From the NCBI GenBank assembly GCA_947499925.1, contig CANMQR010000049.1:1-5947 (forward strand): a DNA stretch of 5,947 nucleotides. The letters run 5' to 3'. The notes beneath the pieces were generated by a model. The model ran no database searches, was not told the origin of the DNA, and saw only the letters and a list, made by a program, of their open reading frames with translations. A program made the position numbers and the translations under genes. Position 1 is the first letter of the stretch, and each line of letters starts with the position of its first letter. Source of the stretch: Neisseriaceae bacterium. GTDB lineage: Bacteria; Pseudomonadota; Gammaproteobacteria; Burkholderiales; UBA11063. Shown here piece after piece: positions 1-5,427 of this stretch.

Positions 1-199
1 AATGGCTACCTTTGATATCATTTTGATTGGTTTCCGAGATCTCTAAAATAGTATCAGATAATTTTAAATAAACTATTTTTTTACCACTAGGAATTATAGT
101 TTCCAGCAAAGCACCAAAACCAAATATGTTTTGATAAAATTGACTTACTTTATCAATTTCTTTTACATTAATTGCTATGTGATCAATTCTGGTAAACAT
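1..199 (-). CDS. VOC (glyoxalase-fold) family protein, N-terminal part only
   Basis: This reading frame starts at ATG 199-197 and runs off the left edge after 66 codons. The protein begins MFTRIDHIAINVKEIDKVSQF. That is the usual opening of vicinal-oxygen-chelate proteins: a first beta strand ending in a histidine (H7, the typical first metal ligand), then a helix with the FYQNIFGF pattern, then strands leading to LEI (E53, the usual acidic ligand of the first half). A complete family member is about 120-150 residues, so roughly half is missing. Family members include glyoxalase I, methylmalonyl-CoA epimerase and 4-hydroxyphenylpyruvate-type dioxygenases. The visible part resembles the epimerase/glyoxalase type but cannot decide the reaction. 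The ATG directly abuts the TAA of the upstream symporter gene (TAAATG) and no Shine-Dalgarno sequence is visible, so translation is probably coupled to the symporter. Family assignment is fairly sure; substrate is unknown. Confidence 0.8.
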   Translation of the reverse strand, partial: MFTRIDHIAINVKEIDKVSQFYQNIFGFGALLETIIPSGKKIVYLKLSDTILEISETNQNDIKGSH

Positions 200-1420
200 T
201 TATTTATCATTTGTTTTTAAAAATTTACTTACAACTATCACACCGCACATATTTCCAAAGATATTAACCATAGTTCTAAATCTATCAATTATTCTATCTA
301 ATGGTAATAAGATTGAAATTGCTGATAGCGGAATATTTACAATTCTAAATATCACAACTAAACTAACTAAACTAGTTTCTGGTATCCCACCTTCAGCCAT
401 GCCGCCTAAAATACAGGCTAAAGCAATTAATAATTGATACCCTATTGATAAATGTATTCCTAGTATCTGTGAGAAAAATAATGCAGCAGCAACTTCATAC
501 ATCATCATACCACCAATATTAATTGACGCACAAAGCGGTAACATAAACCTAACAACATTCGGCTTCGCCTCTAGTTTATCAGCTACATCCATAGTAACTG
601 GCAAGGTAGCAATTGAGCTTGAAGTGGCAAATGCTGTTGTAAAAACTGGAATACTAGATTTAAAAATTTTGATTGGACTTTGTTTTGTAAGCACAACAAC
701 TAGTAACAACTGCCATAATGCATGTAATATCAGCCCTAATACCAAAACTAAAACAAAACCTAATAATGCGGCAAAGGCATTACTAAGATTTCCAGCTTGT
801 TCAGACTGAGCTATACCATTACCAACCAAAACAAAAATACCGATTGGGGCAACATTCATTACACCATGTAAACAAGTAGTTGTTATATCACGAACTGATG
901 TAAAAAAATTTATAACTGGACGCCCTTTGTCTCCATTAACAGCACAGCCAATACCAAACATAATAGAGAAAATTACGACTGGCAGCAAATCAAATTTTGC
1001 TAAGGAACTAAAAATATTATGTGGAATAATTGAAAGTAAGAAATTTGATAAATTTAAACTATCTTGATTAAGAGCTTCATATTTTGCACCCTGTAAGATC
1101 AAATTAGGATCAACATTGGTGCCTGGTTTGAAGATGTTAAATAAAACTAGTGCAATAGTAACAGCAATAACCTCACTAAGTAGCATATAAGAAACTGCAT
1201 TTCTAACCACTGACTTTAATTGCCCTAAGTTTTCGCCCATGCCACCGATTGCCACAATCAAGGCAGAACAAATTAGTGGTAGAGCAAATAATTTTAGTAA
1301 ATTAATAAATATATCACCCAAAACGCTAATTTTAGCAAATAAGCTTGGGGTATACATACCAAATATAACAGCCAAGATCACACTTAATATAATTAAATGG
1401 GTTGTATATTTTTTAAACAT
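200..1420 (-). CDS. Divergent dicarboxylate/amino acid:cation symporter (DAACS/SLC1 family)
   Basis: A 406-residue inner-membrane carrier, the normal length for this family (GltP, DctA, GltPh). Hairpin 1 carries the serine-rich motif TSSSIATLP (266-274). Transmembrane segment 7 has SINIGGM (299-305) where the family has TINMDGT. Hairpin 2 contains GGIPETS (344-350). Segment 8 has DRIIDRFRTMVN (375-386). Aligned by eye to GltPh, D375, D379, R382, T383 and N386 match D390, D394, R397, T398 and N401. However, D312, T314 and D405 are replaced by G303, M305 and N390, so the cation sites and part of the substrate pocket differ from the archetype. E309 lies where EAAT3 has its proton-carrying glutamate. 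The retained arginine suggests an anionic substrate, but calling it a glutamate, aspartate or C4-dicarboxylate carrier would be too specific. The start at ATG 1420-1418 is preceded by only a weak AGAAG (1435-1431). It probably forms an operon with the following VOC gene. Confidence 0.9.
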   Translation of the reverse strand: MFKKYTTHLIILSVILAVIFGMYTPSLFAKISVLGDIFINLLKLFALPLICSALIVAIGGMGENLGQLKSVVRNAVSYMLLSEVIAVTIALVLFNIFKPGTNVDPNLILQGAKYEALNQDSLNLSNFLLSIIPHNIFSSLAKFDLLPVVIFSIMFGIGCAVNGDKGRPVINFFTSVRDITTTCLHGVMNVAPIGIFVLVGNGIAQSEQAGNLSNAFAALLGFVLVLVLGLILHALWQLLLVVVLTKQSPIKIFKSSIPVFTTAFATSSSIATLPVTMDVADKLEAKPNVVRFMLPLCASINIGGMMMYEVAAALFFSQILGIHLSIGYQLLIALACILGGMAEGGIPETSLVSLVVIFRIVNIPLSAISILLPLDRIIDRFRTMVNIFGNMCGVIVVSKFLKTNDK

Positions 1421-1469
1421 GATTAGCTAACTTCTACAATTTATTAAATAAATTTACCCACAAACAACG

Positions 1470-1499
1470 TATCATAAAATCAGACCTGATTTTATGATA
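1470..1499. repeat. Perfect 14-bp inverted repeat between the TSUP and symporter genes
   Basis: Arms 1470-1483 (TATCATAAAATCAG) and 1486-1499 (CTGATTTTATGATA) are exactly complementary around a 2-base centre. As RNA, a few central pairs would open to give a loop. It lies about 34 bases after the TSUP stop and 50 bases before the symporter start. Two readings are possible. It may be a stem-loop ending the TSUP transcript, since on the minus strand an A-run precedes and a T-run follows the central TCAG/CTGA pairs; but the T-run is only four long and lies inside the stem. Or it may be an operator for a dimeric regulator controlling the symporter. I see no convincing -35/-10 pair beside it, so the choice stays open. 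Confidence 0.6.
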
Positions 1500-1532
1500 T
1501 CCCAATCAAAATAGAGTATATTGCGAAAAATA

Positions 1533-2381
1533 TTACTTATTTTTTGAAAGAGTAATAATGTTATAAGCCACAATTACTAATAAAACCCATTTCAATGTAT
1601 AAGAATCAATAACACTAATTAAAGGAGCTGCAATAAAAACACCTAAAACACCAAATACAGCCATTAATATGGCACTTTTCGAATAAAACATTCCTTGTTT
1701 AATGAAGGTTATTGCAGTTAATGGCATTTGGTAAGAGCTTGCAGCAGCCATAATTGGAAAAGCGACTATCGGACTTACCCCAAAAAGAAAAATACTAGTT
1801 TTAACTAAAGAATAATATCCAACACCAAATGCTGGCAATGTCCCAGCAATTAGCATAAAAAGAGCAAAAAGATACAATCTAATTCCAACTATCTCATTAC
1901 CATTACTTGTAAATTTTAAGATATTTATCTGCATCAAAAACAATAATATTCCAGTTACAATAAATGCCCAAAGCATAACTTTATGTACAATACGCTTTTC
2001 AACCCTTGTTGCAACCAGACTTGATAAAAACCCACCTAAAGTTATCATGGCAATTGCAACTAACAATGTTGTTAAATCAGTTTTTATAAAATGTAGAAAA
2101 ATTAACATTTGTGCTAATGCAGTTATAACTGCTTGAATATTCATACTTCCTATCAATTTCACGTCATCAGGCATAACACCAAGCATTCTGCGTAATGCTA
2201 TAATAACAGCAAAACTACCAATTCCAATAGTATCTAGCAAATTAGAAATAAAGCCAATAAAAGCAATTTTACCCTGTTCCAGTATAGTTAATTTTTCCCC
2301 TGAAAATCTCTTAAAAAAATAAACTGTCACAATAACTGCAAAAATAATTGCCACAAATTTAATTACATCAAATGCATTCAT
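1533..2381 (-). CDS. TSUP family permease (TauE/SafE-like)
   Basis: A 282-residue, strongly hydrophobic protein with about eight membrane segments, close to the usual 250-280 residues. TSUP proteins have two related halves. The first-half signature is visible as GFISNLLDTIGIGSFA (43-58) and the second-half counterpart as GTLPAFGVGYYSL (180-192), with a polar loop between the halves near 155-165. The family moves sulfite, sulfoacetate, taurine-related or other organic anions across the inner membrane, often outward. The substrate cannot be read from the sequence. The ATG at 2381-2379 has GGAG (2389-2386) four bases upstream, a good but close ribosome binding site, which supports this start. 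It lies 44 bases after the 87-residue gene with no evident terminator between, so the two are probably co-transcribed. Family assignment is firm; exporter versus importer is not. Confidence 0.85.
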   Translation of the reverse strand: MNAFDVIKFVAIIFAVIVTVYFFKRFSGEKLTILEQGKIAFIGFISNLLDTIGIGSFAVIIALRRMLGVMPDDVKLIGSMNIQAVITALAQMLIFLHFIKTDLTTLLVAIAMITLGGFLSSLVATRVEKRIVHKVMLWAFIVTGILLFLMQINILKFTSNGNEIVGIRLYLFALFMLIAGTLPAFGVGYYSLVKTSIFLFGVSPIVAFPIMAAASSYQMPLTAITFIKQGMFYSKSAILMAVFGVLGVFIAAPLISVIDSYTLKWVLLVIVAYNIITLSKNK

Positions 2382-2425
2382 GACACTCCAAGCTTTTATA
2401 AATTATTAATCATATATATTTACCT

Positions 2426-2689
2426 TTAGTTAAGGTGTTTTAGAACTAGTGCTGTGAATAATTCTTGCGCTTTTTGCTTTGCCGCTTCTTCGCTAGGATG
2501 CATACTTGTATTAATCTCATCACATTGACCATTACTATCAATTAGAGCAAGCTCATAATGATTAGATTCATTGGCTTGTATTTTGGGGAATGTTATAAAA
2601 TAAGCATTTTCAAAACCATGCGGTAACGAAAATATGATTCCTTCATTCTCAGATTCCCATTTTAAAGGTGCTACTTTTACTGTGTTCAT
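2426..2689 (-). CDS. Uncharacterised 87-residue cytosolic protein
   Basis: I do not recognise this protein. It has no signal peptide or membrane segment. The first two thirds alternate hydrophobic and polar residues in a way that suggests beta strands (for example GIIFSLPHGFENAYFITFPK, 17-36, and HYELALIDSNG, 44-54). The last part (65-86) looks like a single amphipathic helix rich in Ala, Glu and Lys. There is one cysteine (C56). Nothing resembles a catalytic motif. That it is a real gene is supported by a near-perfect ribosome binding site, AGGAGG, five bases before the ATG, and by a well-formed codon pattern. It lies 44 bases upstream of the TSUP permease on the same strand, so it may be a partner or simply an operon companion; this is inference. 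A small ligand-binding or regulatory role is possible but unsupported. Confidence 0.8.
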   Translation of the reverse strand: MNTVKVAPLKWESENEGIIFSLPHGFENAYFITFPKIQANESNHYELALIDSNGQCDEINTSMHPSEEAAKQKAQELFTALVLKHLN

Positions 2690-2694
2690 GTTTT

Positions 2695-2700
2695 CCTCCT
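2695..2700 (-). promoter_or_regulatory. Near-perfect ribosome binding site of the 87-residue gene
   Basis: The minus strand reads AGGAGG followed by AAAAC and then ATG (2689-2687). This is the full anti-16S complement at a near-ideal 5-base spacing, the strongest ribosome binding site in the window, and it fixes the start of this small gene. It suggests the small protein is made in larger amounts than its neighbours, whose sites are shorter (inference). Confidence 0.8.
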
Positions 2701-2738
2701 AAGGTAAAATTTAATTTTATATTCTTCATTAGTACGTT

Positions 2739-2768
2739 ATTGTAATTATAAATCAAACACTCTTGCAA
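2739..2768 (-). promoter_or_regulatory. Candidate sigma-70 promoter for the 87-residue gene
   Basis: On the minus strand, TTGCAA (2768-2763, four of six matches to TTGACA) is followed after 18 bases by TACAAT (2744-2739, five of six matches to TATAAT). Transcription would begin near 2732, leaving a leader of about 43 bases before the ATG at 2689. In such AT-rich DNA, matches of this quality occur by chance, so this is only the best-placed candidate. Confidence 0.35.
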
Positions 2769-2823
2769 GTTTTTCGATAAACATTTTTAACATCAGATCT
2801 TTTATATTCACATAGTTTGGCAT
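2746..2823 (-). other. Short open frame (25 residues), possible coding relic or micro-protein
   Basis: Inside the large gap, one minus-strand frame stays open for 38 codons and ends at TAA 2748-2746. From its first reasonable ATG (2823-2821) it encodes MPNYVNIKDLMLKMFIEKLA followed by RVFDL. This has the look of a helical C-terminal end, rich in Lys, Leu, Met and Asp. No clear Shine-Dalgarno sequence precedes it, and the candidate promoter of the next gene overlaps its end. It could be the surviving tail of a decayed gene, a very small protein, or chance. I rank it as weak and give no function. Confidence 0.2.
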
Positions 2824-2867
2824 CAGCTTTATTTCATCAGTAGGTATTATATTATAGTAATTTTACC

Positions 2868-2894
2868 ATTTTTTGCGTAACGTACGCAAAAAAT
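2868..2894. repeat. Perfect 12-bp palindrome with T-run outside left and A-run outside right
   Basis: Arms ATTTTTTGCGTA (2868-2879) and TACGCAAAAAAT (2883-2894) are exactly complementary around ACG. On both strands the T-run comes first and the A-run last, the reverse of a rho-independent terminator, so it is not one. It is more likely a binding site for a dimeric protein. A perfect TATAAT on the minus strand (2856-2851) lies 11 bases beyond it, which would put the palindrome over the -35 region of a promoter pointing at the 87-residue gene. No good -35 hexamer is present, which would suit an activated or tightly controlled promoter (inference). Confidence 0.6.
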
Positions 2895-2954
2895 CGATGT
2901 TTTTCCGCTCTAGACCTTGGGAATAAAGGATGAAAAATATTGTGTGAAATGTTG

Positions 2955-2996
2955 AAAAAAATGAATAAGCTAGTCATAGTTTATAAAACCAGCTTA
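2955..2996 (-). terminator. Candidate rho-independent terminator after the dehydrogenase gene
   Basis: On the minus strand a 9-bp stem, TAAGCTGGT (2996-2988) with ACTAGCTTA (2974-2966), includes one G-U pair and encloses a 13-base loop. After four bases (TTCA) comes a run of seven T (2961-2955). It begins about 115 bases after the dehydrogenase stop codon. The stem is short on G+C, the loop is large and the T-run is slightly displaced, so efficiency would be moderate. It is the best terminator candidate in this gap. Confidence 0.4.
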
Positions 2997-3056
2997 CAAA
3001 TTAGGTGCTCTCAGGGGTGAAATGCGAATTCATTTTAGAATGTACCATGTTTCATT

Positions 3057-3088
3057 TATATTATCTCACAATTCCACAGTATAATATA
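3057..3088. repeat. AT-only 8-bp inverted repeat around a 16-base core
   Basis: TATATTAT (3057-3064) and ATAATATA (3081-3088) are complementary and flank a 16-base core at 3065-3080. The arms contain no G or C, so the hairpin would be weak and chance is a likely explanation. It lies 24 bases after the dehydrogenase stop. No T-run follows it on the minus strand, so I do not call it a terminator. Confidence 0.25.
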
Positions 3089-3111
3089 TACAGCATATTT
3101 TATACTACAAA

Positions 3112-4062
3112 TTATAACAAATAAATCAATTGATTCTTCTCATATCCTATCACACAAGATTCAACTTGATTAACCCAGCAATTTAATGAAGCATCACTAT
3201 ACCATGCATTGTGGGGAGTAATAAAGCAATTCTCTAGGCTAAATAACTGATGATCAACCTTTGGAGGCTCTTCTTTTAATACATCTAATGCTGCTGCTGT
3301 AATTTGCCTTTTTGATAACGCCTCATACAAGTCATCTTCGTTAATTAAGGCTCCACGCGAAGTATTAATTAATAAGCAGTTAGGTTTCATAAGTTGAAGA
3401 GCAGCTTTATCTATAATATCACGGGTTTGGTCATTTACTAAACATAATAAGCTAATTACATCACTATTTTGTAATAGCTCATCTTTATCAACAAATTTAA
3501 CAGTCAAATCCGTATTGTATTTAGCCTTAGCCCCCTTTGAGCTACATACCAAAACATTCATACCTAAAGCTAATGCAATATTAATTACCCGCTTCGCAAT
3601 ATTACCAAATCCAAAAACACCAAGAGTAAGACCTGATAATTCTAAGATTTTAGCTTTAGTTTCAAACCATCCACCACATTTCACTGACGAACTTACCATC
3701 CCTATATGATTAGTTAACTCCAAAAGTAATGCTATAGTATGTTGAGCTACAGTTATGCCGCAGTAATCGGGAAGATTACTAACTTGTACGCCATGTTTTT
3801 TAGCAGCAGCAATATCCACATTATCGTAACCTGTAGCAATCACAACTATGTATTTAAGATTTGGCAATGCCTTGATATGGGCTTCATTAATAATCTCTTT
3901 ATTAACTAAAATTACTTCTGCATCAATACACCTATCTACCAAAACATCTATAGAAGTATTAGGATAGGATTTAAAGTTACCCAACAAGCTTAAGCGCGCT
4001 TCTATCTGAAAATAATTCTTCTTCGGTAGTTTTTCTGTATCTATCAAAATCATATTTAACAT
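3112..4062 (-). CDS. D-isomer-specific 2-hydroxyacid dehydrogenase
   Basis: A cytosolic oxidoreductase of 316 residues, normal for the family (310-330), that interconverts a 2-keto acid and a D-2-hydroxy acid with a nicotinamide cofactor. The substrate-side signature is ATGYDNVDIAAA (76-87), followed by VAQHTIALLLEL (105-116). The Rossmann glycine motif is GFGNIA (151-156). The catalytic residues are in place: R236 in NTSRGALINEDDL (233-245), E265 in LDVLKEEPP (259-267) and H284 in ITPHNAW (281-287). The pattern is closest to the glycerate dehydrogenase/hydroxypyruvate reductase branch, but the substrate is not certain. At the end of the second Rossmann strand, where NAD enzymes keep an acidic residue, this protein has CSSK (173-176), which hints at NADP(H). 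ATG 4062-4060 is chosen over the in-frame ATG at 4053 because AAGGAA lies five bases upstream. It is 106 bases downstream of the MHS carrier gene, and the two may act on one organic acid (inference). Confidence 0.92.
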   Translation of the reverse strand: MLNMILIDTEKLPKKNYFQIEARLSLLGNFKSYPNTSIDVLVDRCIDAEVILVNKEIINEAHIKALPNLKYIVVIATGYDNVDIAAAKKHGVQVSNLPDYCGITVAQHTIALLLELTNHIGMVSSSVKCGGWFETKAKILELSGLTLGVFGFGNIAKRVINIALALGMNVLVCSSKGAKAKYNTDLTVKFVDKDELLQNSDVISLLCLVNDQTRDIIDKAALQLMKPNCLLINTSRGALINEDDLYEALSKRQITAAALDVLKEEPPKVDHQLFSLENCFITPHNAWYSDASLNCWVNQVESCVIGYEKNQLIYLL

Positions 4063-4090
4063 GTTGTTCCTTTTTTAAAAACATTAAGAG

Positions 4091-4126
4091 CATGGATTCC
4101 AGCCTCCTGCTTTCATGACGGGCAAT
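4091..4126. repeat. Remnant of a dispersed palindromic intergenic repeat
   Basis: This patch is clearly richer in G+C than its surroundings. On the minus strand it reads CCCGTCATGAAAGCAGG and then AGGCTGGAATCCATGC. The ending GGCTGGAATCCATG and the start CGTCAT match the general form of short palindromic repeats scattered between genes in many proteobacteria (CGTCATTCC...GGAATCCATG). The left arm has diverged so the two arms no longer pair well, which suggests a decayed copy. It sits in the gap between the MHS carrier and the dehydrogenase. Copy number in the genome cannot be seen here. Confidence 0.45.
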
Positions 4127-4168
4127 TACATTAATTCCAACTAATGCCTTGATAAAGAACGCATGAAG

Positions 4169-5425
4169 TTAATTTTTGTAATTCACTAATTCATCAGACT
4201 TCATGGTGAGTAAAGATATCAAAGCAAATAGTGCAAAAACAGCCAGATACACTGATGGTATCCAAAGTATACCTGTAACTTTAATTAACCATGTCAATAC
4301 TAACTGAGTACAACCAGCTACTATACCAAAACTAATATTATATACAAAGGCTACTCCACTATAGCGAACAGCAACAGGGAAAAATGATGCTGATATCACA
4401 GGAAAACGCCCACATATAATCCCTATGCCAAGTAATAAAATTACATGAATTGACAAAATACCACTCAAACTTAAAATAGAATAATTATAAAAAAGTAACA
4501 ACACTGCAACTAAAAATAAAACTATAAAATATATAAAAAATTTACGCCCAAAATATTTATCAAAAAGCCCAGAGAGTAGCGAACCAATAATAAAAATAAT
4601 TATTGTATAAGTATTAAATTGCATTAAAGTTTTAATTGGCAAATTATAGAATGTCGATAAATAACTTGGCATATAAAAAGCAAATACTGCAATACTACTG
4701 GCAAAAAAACAACCAAGCCCCAAAAGCTGCAATAACGGCTTTATATGCTTTGCAAATAACAATTTTACTGGGACTGTCTCGTGACTTAAAAACGTCTTAT
4801 AATTAATAAATTCTGGAGTTTCAGTAAGACTCTTACGTAAGAAATAGCTAAGGACACCAAAAACACCACCAAGTATAAATGCATAACGCCAACTATCTGT
4901 CCTGCTAAAATATGGAGTAAATAAAATAGTACATACAATTGATGCAACAACAAACCCAATATTGGTTCCCATAATAACAATTGAAGAATTAAGTGCTCTA
5001 TACCGAAGGCTTGATAACTCATAAGCAAATACTACCGAGCCAGGTACCTCACCTCCAATAGCAAGTCCTTGAAGTATTCTTAAACTTATTAGCAATACCA
5101 CTGCCCAAATACCAATAGTTGCAGATGAAGGAATAAAAGCTATCAAAAAAGTCGGAATCGCCATTAAAAGTATTGTGTATAAAAAAGTAAATTTACGCCC
5201 ACGTGTGTCTCCAATATGAGAAAAAAACAGCCCACCTAAGGGACGAAATACTGCTCCAATAGAAAAAATAGCATAACTTAAAATTAAATTAACAATTTGA
5301 TTTTTTGCGGGAATAAGACTCATCCCAATCGTTGGTGCTAGATATATAAATATAGCAAAATCATAATATTCAAGGACTGCTCCTAGACTTACTAAAAATA
5401 ATAATTTTTTATTATCAACTTGCAC
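4169..5425 (-). CDS. MFS transporter of the metabolite:H+ symporter (MHS) family
   Basis: A 418-residue inner-membrane protein with about 12 membrane segments, slightly short for MHS carriers (420-450). Signatures in order: LGAVLEYYDFAIF (14-26) in segment 1; GDTRGRK (72-78) in the loop 2-3 motif; RILQGLAIGGEVPGS (116-130) in segment 4; WRYAF (179-183); KSLTETPEF (198-206), the MHS version of ESLxETPxF; DKYFGRK (289-295) in loop 8-9; and FPVAVRYSGVAFVYNISFG (349-367). Relatives (KgtP, ShiA, ProP, citrate carriers) bring in 2-oxoglutarate, shikimate, proline/betaine or citrate with protons. The substrate here is not readable. It starts with GTG (5425-5423) two bases after the dusB stop. A GGGA (5434-5431) inside the dusB end is a plausible ribosome binding site, and a frame stop upstream (TGA, 5449-5447) leaves little room for any other start. 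Translation is likely coupled to dusB. Confidence 0.92.
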   Translation of the reverse strand: MQVDNKKLLFLVSLGAVLEYYDFAIFIYLAPTIGMSLIPAKNQIVNLILSYAIFSIGAVFRPLGGLFFSHIGDTRGRKFTFLYTILLMAIPTFLIAFIPSSATIGIWAVVLLISLRILQGLAIGGEVPGSVVFAYELSSLRYRALNSSIVIMGTNIGFVVASIVCTILFTPYFSRTDSWRYAFILGGVFGVLSYFLRKSLTETPEFINYKTFLSHETVPVKLLFAKHIKPLLQLLGLGCFFASSIAVFAFYMPSYLSTFYNLPIKTLMQFNTYTIIIFIIGSLLSGLFDKYFGRKFFIYFIVLFLVAVLLLFYNYSILSLSGILSIHVILLLGIGIICGRFPVISASFFPVAVRYSGVAFVYNISFGIVAGCTQLVLTWLIKVTGILWIPSVYLAVFALFALISLLTMKSDELVNYKN

Positions 5426-5427
5426 AA

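Larger units (their letters stand above)
2690..3111. other. 422-base intergenic region, no confident gene
   Basis: This gap separates the dehydrogenase from the 87-residue gene. From right to left it holds an AT-only inverted repeat around 3057-3088, a GC-richer patch at about 3000-3030, the candidate terminator, the 12-bp palindrome, the short open frame and a candidate promoter with ribosome binding site. The patch at about 3020-3056 contains two similar units (ATTCATTTTA and TTTCATTTA about 22 bases apart), possibly a relic of a mobile element end. No tRNA-like or riboswitch-like fold was evident by eye. The size of the gap in otherwise tightly packed DNA suggests a lost gene or a regulatory region. 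Confidence 0.6.

Noticed and set aside
624..809. Plus-strand open frame of 61 codons inside the symporter gene.
   Set aside because: It is antisense to conserved hairpin 1 coding sequence, has an unnatural low-complexity Asn/Thr/Lys composition, and is a shadow of the real gene. The same applies to 1239-1430 and 3515-3709.
2868..2894. Reading the 12-bp palindrome as a rho-independent terminator.
   Set aside because: The T-run precedes and the A-run follows the GC core on both strands, so no U-tail would follow the hairpin.
2949..3020. Plus-strand open frame of 23 codons starting MLKKMNKLVIVYK.
   Set aside because: It is very short, has no good ribosome binding site, lies antisense to the candidate terminator, and its lysines come largely from the A-run.
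3065..3078. A 14-base match on the minus strand (TGTGGAATTGTGAG) to the E. coli lac promoter-operator region.
   Set aside because: Only one half-site is present. The symmetric second half and the central bases needed for LacI are missing, no sugar genes are near, and it also fails as a CRP site (no TCACA at the right spacing). Chance is the simplest explanation.
4786..5028. Minus-strand open frame of 80 codons inside the MHS carrier gene.
   Set aside because: It is in another frame of a gene whose family motifs are continuous across this stretch. Its hydrophobic look is a by-product of the transporter's codons.
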